Positions 27,180 through 36,275 of a stretch of DNA of 64,000 bases are shown one piece after another. A program made the translations under genes and the position numbers. Each line of letters begins with the position of its first letter. Position 1 is the first letter of the stretch. Source of the stretch: Flavobacteriales bacterium UBA6051 (GTDB lineage: Bacteria > Bacteroidota > Bacteroidia > Flavobacteriales_D > Crocinitomicaceae); assembly GCA_002427735.1 (NCBI GenBank), contig DIYP01000011.1, forward strand, positions 62,001-126,000, given 5' to 3'. A model generated the notes under the pieces. The model saw only the letters and a program-made list of their open reading frames with translations. It ran no database searches and was not told the origin of the DNA.

Positions 27180-27187
27180 CAAACTTA
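27180..27187 (-). promoter_or_regulatory. -7 promoter box of the DUF4197 gene
   Basis: TAAGTTTG on the minus strand, about 48 nt before the ATG at 27131. Confidence 0.5.
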
Positions 27188-27200
27188 GTGCCATAAAACA

Positions 27201-27226
27201 AAAAAGGAAGCCGAAGCTTCCTTTTT
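27201..27226 (-). terminator. UUCG-loop terminator of the first T9SS type B gene
   Basis: Stem AAGGAAGC/GCTTCCTT around a c(UUCG)g tetraloop on the minus strand, followed by a T-run. The plus strand also has Ts, so it may work both ways. It resembles the terminator of the paralog at 31813-31840. Confidence 0.85.
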
Positions 27227-27232
27227 AATGAT

Positions 27233-29626
27233 TTATTTCAGCAGGTTTATAAAGCCTGAGAATGTCAGTTTTTCGTCTATGTAAGGTTTCTTGACCGTAG
27301 CTTTCCAGGTATAGGTTCCGGCCGGCATAATCTTTCCATTGTAAGTACCGTCCCATCCAACACTAGGGTCACGACTTTCCCAAATAACCTCTCCCCAACG
27401 GTCAAAGATAAATAGCTCGAAATCATAGATATCAATACCTGAAACGTGAGGTTGCCAGATTTGATTGAACTCATCATCGTCTGGGGTAAATGTGTTCGGT
27501 GCAAAGAAGTTTACATCGTCTATCACATTCATATACAACGTAACCGTATCTGTACAACCTAATTCCGTTGTAACAATTAAGGTAATCGGATATTCGCCAG
27601 CGACCCCATCAGGAAAGTCAAAGTACGGATTAGGCACAGTACTAGAGGTTGGAAGTGATCCAGGGCTGAAATACTGCCAGTCAATTACATCTGAAGAAGA
27701 CTTATCTTGAAGCTGAATACCCAGGGTCTCAAAAATCGTTGTTGGATTTTGAGAGAAACCAAAATCGGCAGTAGGATTCGGAAGTACATTGATGATGTTA
27801 AACATCGTGTCCGTGTAGACACATCCATAAATCGATGTGACTGTCATAATAACATCATACGTTCCGACTTGATCATAGTACCACATGGTTGAGTCATCTT
27901 CCAACTCGAGCGCAACGTGCGTAGGATTGTTGTTAAACTCCCAGAAAGTAGTTGCGATTTCTCCAGCATTTGTTGAAGTATGATAGAATTCAAAGAAGTC
28001 AGGAACACATTTTTCTACTTGATCTGGAACTGCACTTGGTTCAATTGGGGTAGGGAAGTAAATCAATGTACACGCTGTATCTTCTGGTGAACCACATTGC
28101 TCTGATAGAATTACACAATATTCAGTATTTGTGAAATCAGGATTTACAGTAATGATAGCACCGGTGTCGATTTGAGTTCCGTTCTCATACCATGTCCACA
28201 TGTAAGTAGATGAACCTCCTTGTCCTTGTGCTTCTAATTGAATCTCGTGCTCTGGACAAATCTGCGTATTTGGCGTTATAAAAGTGATATCCAATGGAGG
28301 TGGCTCATTAAGCACACCTGGAACGTCAATTGTACAACCATTTGCGTCAGTTATCGTACAAATTGATTGTCCAACACTCAGGTCCCAAGCCGATGTCGAA
28401 TCAGATGAAGAGTTATCCCAAGAGTAAGAATATGGACCTGTTCCCTGAATGACATTTACCATGAGCATTCCGTCGCTTCCACTATTACAAGTTACATCCG
28501 ATTGACCTGATATATTTCCAATCATTCCAGGTATTTCGGTGACGTTCACATTCACTATTCCCACACAGCCGATATCAGAAGTAATTGTACAAGTATAGGG
28601 GCCTGCCGAAAGTCCGGTAGCGGTTTGGGTCGTTTGAGCTCCTGGGTCGTCCCACTGATAAGTCAGGTTACCAATGACCGGAACCATTTCAGCAAAGGCT
28701 GTTCCATCGCTTCCGCCTGGGCAGGAAACAACAGTTGTAGAGCCTTGAAAAGCTGCAGGAGTATCACCAATAACAACGTTGTCCGAAGTTACACACCCAA
28801 AGCCATCGGTCATAAATACCGTATAAACTCCTGCTGCTAAACCAGTGGCGGTAGCGGTATTTGCCGGCACTGCAGGCCAGTCGTAAGTGTACGGACCGGT
28901 ACCTCCAGGGTCGGGTATGGCGGTGGCTTCTCCAATACTGCTAGAACATATATCATCAGTTCCAACCGTGGAGACGGGGGTCCCATTAAGGACAACAATT
29001 GTGATATCCTCAGACTCATTCGCACACGCTGCTTCTGCCGTAACCGTATAAGTTGTCGTTGTTAATGGTGTTGCAATAGGGTTTGGAATATTGTTATTGT
29101 TAAGTCCAGCACCAACCCATGTATAGTTAATACTTGGTGCTCCAACAGCATTGGCGTTTAACTGGATATTCTCTCCAAGACAAATCGTGTCCTGAAGAGG
29201 AGTTGCAGTTAGCGTAATTCCACCTGCTCCAGGAATGGTAAAGGATGGCAGTTGTACTGCTGTTCCAACGCCACATACATTCATCCAAGCTTGAATGTCA
29301 TATGTTCCCGGTGAGTAACTCGAGATATCAATAACAATTGTCGGGAAAACAACGGCATTGTATGGAGCTGGAAAGCTGGAGGCATCTGCTGTCGTCGTTG
29401 AATGTGTAAATACATTGGTAAAAGGTGTATTTGCACATGCAATTTCAATCATCATAGTGTACTGACATGCCCATCCAGGACTTCCTACCAGGTCCATAAC
29501 CAAGTCTGTCCCAACAACATTCATCGAAGTAACTGTAATTCCTCCACAAGGAGTACACGCTTCGGTTGGTTTAACAAAACCAACACTCAAAGTAATGGCT
29601 AGTGCTAATAAACGTAGTGTCTTCAT
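27233..29626 (-). CDS. T9SS type B (gliding-motility C-terminal domain) surface protein with SprB-like repeats, paralog 1
   Basis: 797 residues. Signal peptide, then a cysteine-containing N-terminal domain (about 22-135), an Ig-like domain (DTICLGENIQLNANA) and three or so SprB-type repeats (GTGPYTYDWP, SDVTCNSGSDG, SYSWDNSSSD). PKD-like beta domains follow (TTFWEFNNNPTH, IYGCVYTDT). The C-terminus FFAPNTFTPDDDEFNQIW to FDRWGEVIWESRDPSVGWDGTYNGK is a type B T9SS sorting domain. It is probably a secreted or cell-surface adhesin. From about residue 215 on it is closely similar to the protein at 31861-34533, whose N-terminus differs. Confidence 0.92.
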   Translation of the reverse strand: MKTLRLLALAITLSVGFVKPTEACTPCGGITVTSMNVVGTDLVMDLVGSPGWACQYTMMIEIACANTPFTNVFTHSTTTADASSFPAPYNAVVFPTIVIDISSYSPGTYDIQAWMNVCGVGTAVQLPSFTIPGAGGITLTATPLQDTICLGENIQLNANAVGAPSINYTWVGAGLNNNNIPNPIATPLTTTTYTVTAEAACANESEDITIVVLNGTPVSTVGTDDICSSSIGEATAIPDPGGTGPYTYDWPAVPANTATATGLAAGVYTVFMTDGFGCVTSDNVVIGDTPAAFQGSTTVVSCPGGSDGTAFAEMVPVIGNLTYQWDDPGAQTTQTATGLSAGPYTCTITSDIGCVGIVNVNVTEIPGMIGNISGQSDVTCNSGSDGMLMVNVIQGTGPYSYSWDNSSSDSTSAWDLSVGQSICTITDANGCTIDVPGVLNEPPPLDITFITPNTQICPEHEIQLEAQGQGGSSTYMWTWYENGTQIDTGAIITVNPDFTNTEYCVILSEQCGSPEDTACTLIYFPTPIEPSAVPDQVEKCVPDFFEFYHTSTNAGEIATTFWEFNNNPTHVALELEDDSTMWYYDQVGTYDVIMTVTSIYGCVYTDTMFNIINVLPNPTADFGFSQNPTTIFETLGIQLQDKSSSDVIDWQYFSPGSLPTSSTVPNPYFDFPDGVAGEYPITLIVTTELGCTDTVTLYMNVIDDVNFFAPNTFTPDDDEFNQIWQPHVSGIDIYDFELFIFDRWGEVIWESRDPSVGWDGTYNGKIMPAGTYTWKATVKKPYIDEKLTFSGFINLLK

Positions 29627-29685
29627 ATTGTAAGTTGTGTCTATGGGGTAGACGTGAAGTAGACTCTTGAGGTTGTGCGCAGGAA

Positions 29686-31230
29686 CTATTTTTTTTGTCC
29701 TTGCAATAGCATTTCAACTTTTTCTTCCAATTGCTCGATTCGGTTATTCAATGAATCGATTTCTTCTGACTGCTCCTGAACAGCCTTTATCAGCGGGATT
29801 ACGAATTCAGAATAGCGAATCGAATAGTAACTTTCGTCGTTCTGAGGACGAACAATTCCGCTAAAATTTGTTCCCAGTTTTTGCAAGACATTTTCAACAT
29901 CCTGAGCGATTAACCCTGAATAACGAATGCCTTTTTGACCTTCCGTTTTGTATTCGTAATTGACAGTTTTCAGTGAATTGATGAAATTTAAGCCTAGCTC
30001 ATTTTCTTGAATATCTGTTTTCAGTCTTCCATCTGATAAAGTGCTCCAACCAACTTGCCCGCCTATGGAGACAACCGAAGAATTTCCAACAACAACAGTG
30101 TTATTCGCACTGACCAAAGCTCCGTAACCCAAAGCCATGGAATTCTGCAGATTACCAGTAGACATTTCTGCTTCAAAGCCAAGAAGGGTATTGTAGTTAC
30201 CTGCACCCGCGTTTTGTGCAGTGAAGTTACCGACATATGTGTTAAAGCTACCGGTAGTATTGAAGTAACCTGCATGCGCTCCCAGAAAAGTGTTTTCCGA
30301 TCCTGTGGTATTCAATGTTCCAGTTGTAACGCCCAAAAATGAATTATGCTCTCCTTCCGTATTAAACTGACCTGCATAAGCACCAATGAACGTATTTTCG
30401 TTTCCAATTGTATTGGCAAATCCAGCGCGATTTCCGACGAAGGTACTTTGATTTCCAGTAGTGTTCACATACCCCGTTTCTGTCCCTAAGAATGTATTTT
30501 GAGATCCTACTACATTTTGTTCACCGGCATCGTCTCCAAGAAAAGTATTGCTGCTCGAAGCCAAGTTGTTGATACCCGTGTTTTCACCTATATAAATGTT
30601 ATTTCCTTCCGTTCGAAGAATACGTCTGTTACCAATCATATAGGCACTATCCAGAGGGATATTAATGTTTCCATTAACATCCAGACGTTGTAGCGGAGAG
30701 CTTGTTCCAATTCCTACAAACATACCGGCATTATAAATGTTGTTGTTGTCAACTACCCAATTAGATCCGTCCCAGAAAGACGTATTTCCAATAGCTGTTC
30801 CGGCTGGAAGAACAGAAGAATTAGAAGAATTGGCAAAAAGTGCATATGGAACACTGAGTAATTCTGTCACTCCAAAAGGTTGATAATTTGTTCCGCCAGT
30901 TAAGTCAGCTTCTATTTGAATGAACTTGGCACCATTGGACCAGTCTACAGATTGAATGTCAGAAATTACAGGAGTTCCACCGCCTACGCTCAAAGTAAAA
31001 AGTCCAAATTCATTCGTCCATACGAAATGAGTTTCCTGAAAAACGATTGATCCGGTAACAGATAGATTTCGGATAGAAATCCTTAATCCCAGTTGAGCAT
31101 TTTCCAGAGGATTTCCCGTTGCGTTGCGCGCAACTGATTGATACTTAAATGCATTTGGTGCCTGTGTCCAACCGATTATTGGTAATAATATGAGAAAAAC
31201 AAATACTAGTCGTTTCATAATAAGATTCAT
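29686..31230 (-). CDS. Secreted fibre-like protein with beta-roll repeats and S74 intramolecular chaperone
   Basis: 514 residues. Signal peptide (LLPIIGWTQ). An N-terminal domain (about 27-135: YQSVARN, then ELLSVPYALFA) is shared with the 48587-50215 protein. Seven copies of a 17-residue repeat (F/Y at 230, 247, 264, 281, 298, 315, 332; NTFLG-x-x-AG-x-x-NT) form a YadA-head-like roll. A Peptidase_S74 domain follows, with the cleavage motif LSDGRLKTDI (Ser399), and a coiled coil (about 485-512) ends it. In phage and eukaryotic relatives S74 drives trimerisation and then cuts itself off. TAATG couples it to the upstream small T9SS gene; an alternative ATG is at 31218. Confidence 0.88.
   Translation of the reverse strand: MNLIMKRLVFVFLILLPIIGWTQAPNAFKYQSVARNATGNPLENAQLGLRISIRNLSVTGSIVFQETHFVWTNEFGLFTLSVGGGTPVISDIQSVDWSNGAKFIQIEADLTGGTNYQPFGVTELLSVPYALFANSSNSSVLPAGTAIGNTSFWDGSNWVVDNNNIYNAGMFVGIGTSSPLQRLDVNGNINIPLDSAYMIGNRRILRTEGNNIYIGENTGINNLASSSNTFLGDDAGEQNVVGSQNTFLGTETGYVNTTGNQSTFVGNRAGFANTIGNENTFIGAYAGQFNTEGEHNSFLGVTTGTLNTTGSENTFLGAHAGYFNTTGSFNTYVGNFTAQNAGAGNYNTLLGFEAEMSTGNLQNSMALGYGALVSANNTVVVGNSSVVSIGGQVGWSTLSDGRLKTDIQENELGLNFINSLKTVNYEYKTEGQKGIRYSGLIAQDVENVLQKLGTNFSGIVRPQNDESYYSIRYSEFVIPLIKAVQEQSEEIDSLNNRIEQLEEKVEMLLQGQKK
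30196..30555 (-). repeat. 51-bp tandem repeat encoding the beta-roll of the fibre protein
   Basis: About seven units of 17 codons, consensus NTFLGxxAGxxNTTGxx, with degenerate DNA. Confidence 0.8.
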
Positions 31231-31715
31231 TAGTGCGTTTTTACAATGGGCCTCACAATGCGCTGATCAGTATCAGGAATAGTGAGTTCTAACAAATAAT
31301 ATCCTGCGCCCAATTCGGATAAGTCTAATGTATATTCTTTGGTTCCAGCTGAAAAAGTAAGCCGTTGTGATTCAATAACTTTTGATTGATAATCTAAAAC
31401 ACGCAGCTCGTATTCATTGGAGGTTTTTGAAAACAACAGGTTTAATTCCGTATGAAATGGGTTAGGGAATAAAGTGAATTCCAACGAAGGTCCAAGATCG
31501 CTAAGGTCCAACAAAGCTTCATAGTTTTGCTGGAAGCCTTGAGTAAGAAATCCGGATGGTTCCGAGAATGTCTCAGTTACAATTTCCCCTAAGGTCCAAG
31601 ACAAACTTCCTTGTGCCGTATTCTGATAGTCGCCATCTGATGCAATAACTTCTTGTGCCCGTAGAGACAGGGTTGCCAGGCAGAGATAACAAGAAGTAAT
31701 AACAAGGCGTAACAT
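31230..31715 (-). CDS. Small T9SS type A protein, first gene of fibre cassette 1
   Basis: 161 residues. Signal peptide (ATLSLRAQ). A short beta domain (about 22-68: GSLSWTLGEIVTETF, then LTQGFQQNYE) is followed by a type A sorting domain (FTLFPNPFHTELNLLF, then GAGYYLLELT). The short domain aligns with that of the protein at 50218-50682 (GSVSYSIGQIDY, then INQGVQQPYE). The stop overlaps the fibre gene start by 1 nt. Its function is unknown; the fixed pairing suggests that the small protein helps export or anchor its fibre partner (inference). Confidence 0.82.
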   Translation of the reverse strand: MLRLVITSCYLCLATLSLRAQEVIASDGDYQNTAQGSLSWTLGEIVTETFSEPSGFLTQGFQQNYEALLDLSDLGPSLEFTLFPNPFHTELNLLFSKTSNEYELRVLDYQSKVIESQRLTFSAGTKEYTLDLSELGAGYYLLELTIPDTDQRIVRPIVKTH

Positions 31716-31812
31716 AGGCCGATTCAGTGTTTAACCAAATTACAACAAAATTGTTGTTTTCCTTTATTGATCACGCATAAATCTAAGTGATCGTTGGGAA
31801 AATGTTTTTTAA

Positions 31813-31840
31813 TAAAAAGGGGAGCCGAAGCTCCCCTTTT
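31813..31840 (-). terminator. UUCG-loop terminator of the second T9SS type B gene
   Basis: AAAAGGGGAGC/GCTCCCCTTTT around a c(UUCG)g loop on the minus strand, then a T-rich run. Same design as 27201-27226. Confidence 0.87.
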
Positions 31841-31860
31841 AAACGGATGAATTATAACAA

Positions 31861-34533
31861 TCACTTCAATATTGATACAGAACCTGAGAATACGGAACGA
31901 TCATCAGTATATGGGCTCTTAACCGTAGCTTTCCATTGGTAAACTCCGGCTTGAACAAGTTTCCCATTGTGTGTACCGTCCCAAGCCACGTTTGGATCAC
32001 GTGATTCCCAGATTACTTGTCCCCATCTGTTGAAAATGATGATTTCATAATCATAAATATCAATTCCCTCAATCATTGGCTTCCAGCTTTGGTTGTGTTC
32101 GTCACCATCTGGTGTGAACGCATTCGGAGCAAAGAAGAGGATATCCTCGATAACGTTAAAGTACAATGTTGTCGTATCAACGCAGCCACGCTCCGTTGTA
32201 ACTACCAAAGTTACAGGGTAGTCCATAACCACGCCTTCTGGGAATTCAAAAATAGGATTCGTCGAAGTACTCTGCATTGGCTGTGATCCTGGGCTGAACC
32301 ATTGCCAATCAACAACATCACTGGATGATTTATCTTGCATAAATACTGTCGTCTCAAAAATTGTCGCTGGGTTAGCAGAGAAGTTGAAGTCTGCCGTTGG
32401 AGAAGGAAGCACTTCAATGAGGTCGAACAGTGTATCTGTGTATACACATCCATATATAGAAGTAACTGTCATGGTGATATCATGGAAACCAATAGCTTCA
32501 TAATAGTGTGATACTGAATCTGCACCTTGTTCTAATTCAACGTTCAAAACATGATCACCGAACTCCCAGAAAGTTGTCGCAATCTCACCAGCATTCGAAG
32601 ACGTATTAAAGAATTCAAATGTATTTGGAACACATAACTCTTTTTCCGCTGGCTCCGCGCTTGGAACAATTGGTGTTGGGAAATAGATTAATACACACTC
32701 TTGATCTGTCGGTGAACCACATGCTTCTGATAGTTCAACACAATACTGAGTGTTTGTAACATCTGGGTCAACTGTAATGTCCGCTCCAGTACCGATTTGT
32801 GTTCCATTTTCAAACCATGTAAATGTGTACGCCGATGATCCTCCTGAACCAGTGGCAGACAATAAAATATCATCCTCAGGACAAATTTGGGTATCTGGTG
32901 TAATAGAGGTAATGTCAAGCGCAGCAGGCTCTGCCAAAACTCCTGAAACTGTTATTACACAACCATTAGCGTCTGTTACAGTAACCGTATGAGGTCCAAC
33001 TGCAAGATCGTTAGCAATATTCGTTGTCGATGTCGAATTATCCCAAATGTAAGTGTAGGGAGCAGTGCCTTGTGTTACAGTAACTTCAATTACACCGTCA
33101 CTTCCGCTATTACATGTAACATCTGACTGATTAGAGATGTTTCCAATCATTCCAGGGATTTCAGTTACGTCAAGCACAACCGTTCCAACACATCCAATAT
33201 CAGATGTAATCGTACAAGTATACTGTCCAGCAGTCAAACCAGTCGCCGTTTGCGTAGTTTGCATTGCTGGGTCATCCCATTGATAAGTAATATTTCCAAG
33301 AACAGGCACCATTTCTGCAAACGCAGTTCCATCGTTACCTCCAGGACAGGAAACAACAGTTATAGATCCTTGGAACGCCGCAGGAGTATCCCCGATAGTC
33401 ACGTTGTCAGTAGCAGTACAACCGATCGCATCTGTTACCTGAACTTGATATGTTCCCGCGAGAACGCCTGTCGTCGTTTGATTTGCGCTTCCAAGTGCTG
33501 GCCAGCTGTATGTGTAAGGTGCTACGCCACCTCCGGCAGTAGCGGTTACCTCTCCTGATCCAGAAGTACAAAGGTCGTCAGTCCCTGATGCAGTAACCGC
33601 AGGATTACTTACTGTAATCCAGCTAGTGTCTGAAATATTCACTCCGTTTCCACAGTTGTCTGCAGATCTAAGGAAGTAACCAATAGAATCAGAAGGTAAA
33701 GTAGGGTTAGGAGTAACAGTAAGAGATCCGGCATTGTAGGGATAAGCATTACCTTCTGTATCGAACCATTGAATATTTGCTTGAGGAATGAATTCATAAC
33801 CTTCATTCGCAACATTCCATTGTGTGTTGTTTCTACCAGGTACGGTCAATGCATCTGTCCCCCCAGGTGAGTGAACACCATGAACAGCGTTTCCTGAATT
33901 CCATGTAGCACAAACTGTTTTATTTACAATATGCGTCTCTATATAATTTGTCGTTTCAAATATTTTAATCTGACTACTGTAAAGTTGACCTGTACAGCTA
34001 AACATAGGAACATTGTCCCAAGTAACTACAAATCTTCGGTTAGGAGCTGTACCATAAGTAGCATACGTAATTGTTCCACCAACTCCCGGATTAATATCCT
34101 GCCATGGACACATAATGGAATTAAAGGTCGTGTTAGCAGTTGGGTCAGGAACCGCGCTTGTTACCCATGAAGAATAACCATTCGCATTTGCAATATCAAA
34201 AGAAACCAGATTGTTAGAGCTAATTACTAATTGATTATACGTGTTACCGTAGAAGCAGAAATCAAAACCAATATTGACCACTCCGCTGAACGAATCATCC
34301 GTTAAGTTAACCGTATTTGGAGTTGCAAAAGGATCTGGATTATATGGGATTTGAGCCATCGTATAAGGTGCTCCAGTATTTCCCGCTCCAAGGTTACCAC
34401 AATCATTTATTGTTATTTGATCTCCCAAACAAATTGTTGCATCATCCCCTAAGCAAATAGCTTGTTGGGCGTAAACGTTTGATAACCAAAACGTTGTGTA
34501 AATTATTAATGAAAATAAAGTTCTCTTAAACAT
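31861..34533 (-). CDS. T9SS type B surface protein with SprB-like repeats, paralog 2
   Basis: 890 residues from ATG at 34533 (a TTG at 34545 is in frame but less likely). Signal peptide (WLSNVYAQ). The unique N-terminal part has an Ig-like start (CLGDDATICLGDQ) and a jelly-roll-like domain (GFDFCFYGNTYNQLVISSN, then RRFVVTWDNVPMF) as found in Bacteroidetes gliding/adhesin proteins. The rest parallels paralog 1: SprB repeats (GDTPAAFQGSITVVSCPGG, SDVTCNSGSDG), PKD-like domains, and a type B sorting domain (FAPNAFTPDGDEHNQSW to WDGTHNGK). Predicted to be surface-exposed or secreted. Confidence 0.92.
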   Translation of the reverse strand: MFKRTLFSLIIYTTFWLSNVYAQQAICLGDDATICLGDQITINDCGNLGAGNTGAPYTMAQIPYNPDPFATPNTVNLTDDSFSGVVNIGFDFCFYGNTYNQLVISSNNLVSFDIANANGYSSWVTSAVPDPTANTTFNSIMCPWQDINPGVGGTITYATYGTAPNRRFVVTWDNVPMFSCTGQLYSSQIKIFETTNYIETHIVNKTVCATWNSGNAVHGVHSPGGTDALTVPGRNNTQWNVANEGYEFIPQANIQWFDTEGNAYPYNAGSLTVTPNPTLPSDSIGYFLRSADNCGNGVNISDTSWITVSNPAVTASGTDDLCTSGSGEVTATAGGGVAPYTYSWPALGSANQTTTGVLAGTYQVQVTDAIGCTATDNVTIGDTPAAFQGSITVVSCPGGNDGTAFAEMVPVLGNITYQWDDPAMQTTQTATGLTAGQYTCTITSDIGCVGTVVLDVTEIPGMIGNISNQSDVTCNSGSDGVIEVTVTQGTAPYTYIWDNSTSTTNIANDLAVGPHTVTVTDANGCVITVSGVLAEPAALDITSITPDTQICPEDDILLSATGSGGSSAYTFTWFENGTQIGTGADITVDPDVTNTQYCVELSEACGSPTDQECVLIYFPTPIVPSAEPAEKELCVPNTFEFFNTSSNAGEIATTFWEFGDHVLNVELEQGADSVSHYYEAIGFHDITMTVTSIYGCVYTDTLFDLIEVLPSPTADFNFSANPATIFETTVFMQDKSSSDVVDWQWFSPGSQPMQSTSTNPIFEFPEGVVMDYPVTLVVTTERGCVDTTTLYFNVIEDILFFAPNAFTPDGDEHNQSWKPMIEGIDIYDYEIIIFNRWGQVIWESRDPNVAWDGTHNGKLVQAGVYQWKATVKSPYTDDRSVFSGSVSILK

Positions 34534-34735
34534 ACCTAGATTCAAATTTCTTAAGCATTAGACGCGGATCCTCCTGATAAGTTGCCCCAATTATACACTT
34601 TAATTAATTTATTTAGACCAATCTTGGATTCCTTTCATGTAGCGGATTTCCGTATAAGCTCGTTTCGAGGAGTTTACGAATCGAAATAATTATCAACATA
34701 GCTTTGCAATTTATAGTGTGGATTCAAAAAATATT

Positions 34736-34743
34736 TACATTTG
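34736..34743 (+). promoter_or_regulatory. -7 promoter box of gdhA
   Basis: TACATTTG, 24 nt before the ATG at 34768. It overlaps the TTG of a longer in-frame reading (34741), which supports the 34768 start. Confidence 0.6.
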
Positions 34744-34767
34744 TTGACTCAAATAAAACAACAGATA

Positions 34768-36123
34768 ATGTCAAATAAATATCAAGCAGAGATCGACGCG
34801 TTTATGGACAAAGTGAAGTCTGTTCACGGTCATGAATCTGAGTTCCTTCAGGCTGTTCATGAAGTAGCTGAAGCAGTAATTCCTGTGATTGAAGAAACGC
34901 CGAGGTACAAAAAAGCGAAGATTTTAGATCGAATGGTTGAACCAGAGCGCGTAATCATGTTTAAAGTTCCATGGTTGGATGATAACGGTGATGTGCAGGT
35001 GAACCGTGGTTACCGAGTTGAGTTTAATTCAGCTATCGGGCCTTACAAAGGAGGTCTTCGTTTTCACCCTTCTGTAAACTTATCGATTCTTAAGTTTTTG
35101 GGGTTTGAGCAAATTTTCAAGAATTCACTTACGACTCTTCCAATGGGTGGGGGTAAAGGTGGTTCTGATTTTAACCCGAAAGGAAAATCAGACAACGAAG
35201 TGATGAAGTTCTGTCAGTCGTTCATGCTTGAGCTTTCGAAGCACATTGGACCTAATACAGATGTTCCTGCTGGTGATATTGGTGTAGGTGGTCGTGAGAT
35301 TGGTTACATGTTTGGACAGTACAAACGAATTCGTAATGAATTTACTGGTGTATTGACTGGTAAAGGATTGAATTGGGGAGGATCATTAATTCGCCCTGAA
35401 GCGACAGGATACGGTACGGTATATTTCGCTAAAGAAATGTTGAACACGAAGGGAGATAGCTTCCAAGGTAAAACTGTTTCAATCTCTGGTTCTGGAAATG
35501 TTGCACAGTTTGCTTGTGAGAAAGTGACTGAATTAGGCGGAAAGGTTGTAACACTTTCAGATTCTTCAGGACACATTTATGATGCAGACGGAATTGATGC
35601 TGAGAAATTGGCATTTGTGATGGAGTTGAAGAATGTGAAACGTGGTCGTATTTCTGAGTATGTTGATAAGTACCCGTCTGCTACCTTCACTGCTGGAGAG
35701 CGTCCTTGGGGCGTTAAAGCTGATGTTGCTTTACCATGTGCAACTCAAAATGAGTTGAACGGAGAGGAAGCAGCGCAGTTAGTTTCCAATGGAGTTCAGG
35801 CCGTGGCGGAAGGCGCAAATATGCCTTGTACGCCTGAAGCGATCGAAGCATTGCAGTCCGCAGGGGTATTGTTCTCTCCTGGTAAGGCATCTAATGCAGG
35901 TGGAGTTGCAACTTCAGGATTGGAAATGTCACAAAACTCATTACGCTACAATTGGACGCGTGAAGAGGTAGATACTAAATTGCACGGAATCATGGTTTCT
36001 ATCCATGAAGCATGCGTTAAGTATGGAAAAAATGATGATGGCACAATTGACTACGTAAAAGGAGCGAACATTGCCGGATTTGTGAAAGTTGCCGATGCAA
36101 TGATTGATCAGGGATTGGTTTAA
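34768..36123 (+). CDS. gdhA: NADP(H)-type glutamate dehydrogenase
   Basis: 451 residues, the usual hexameric bacterial GDH length. PYKGGLRFHPSVNLSILKFLGFEQIFKNSLT contains the substrate Lys; PMGGGKGGSDF carries the catalytic Lys, followed by DVPAGDIGVGGREIGYM. The Rossmann glycine motif SGSGNVAQFA and the following Ser (LSDSSG) are typical of NADP-preferring enzymes. It converts 2-oxoglutarate and ammonium to glutamate (or the reverse) in the cytoplasm. It has its own promoter and terminator, divergent from the T9SS paralog 2 gene. Confidence 0.96.
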   Translation: MSNKYQAEIDAFMDKVKSVHGHESEFLQAVHEVAEAVIPVIEETPRYKKAKILDRMVEPERVIMFKVPWLDDNGDVQVNRGYRVEFNSAIGPYKGGLRFHPSVNLSILKFLGFEQIFKNSLTTLPMGGGKGGSDFNPKGKSDNEVMKFCQSFMLELSKHIGPNTDVPAGDIGVGGREIGYMFGQYKRIRNEFTGVLTGKGLNWGGSLIRPEATGYGTVYFAKEMLNTKGDSFQGKTVSISGSGNVAQFACEKVTELGGKVVTLSDSSGHIYDADGIDAEKLAFVMELKNVKRGRISEYVDKYPSATFTAGERPWGVKADVALPCATQNELNGEEAAQLVSNGVQAVAEGANMPCTPEAIEALQSAGVLFSPGKASNAGGVATSGLEMSQNSLRYNWTREEVDTKLHGIMVSIHEACVKYGKNDDGTIDYVKGANIAGFVKVADAMIDQGLV

Positions 36124-36140
36124 TTCCATGATATAGAAAT

Positions 36141-36176
36141 AAAAAAGCCTCTGTGAAATTACAGGGGCTTTTTTTG
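36141..36176 (+). terminator. Terminator of gdhA
   Basis: AAAAAGCCTCTGT-loop-ACAGGGGCTTTTT (one G-T pair), ending in seven T on the plus strand. Confidence 0.88.
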
Positions 36177-36247
36177 TGCTTGTATTCTTGATGATTTTTG
36201 CCGTTGAATTAAAACCGTAAAATTTCACAATGAATACCTCAAATTGT

Positions 36248-36255
36248 TAGATTTG
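36248..36255 (+). promoter_or_regulatory. -7 promoter box of the E1 gene
   Basis: TAGATTTG, 20 nt before the ATG at 36276; no -33 TTG at normal distance. Confidence 0.5.
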
Positions 36256-36275
36256 TTTTAACTATAATAGAAGCT

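Noticed and set aside
29686..31230. S74 tail-fibre-like protein taken as a sign of a prophage
   Set aside because: No phage structural, replication or integrase genes nearby; it has a signal peptide and pairs with a T9SS protein.
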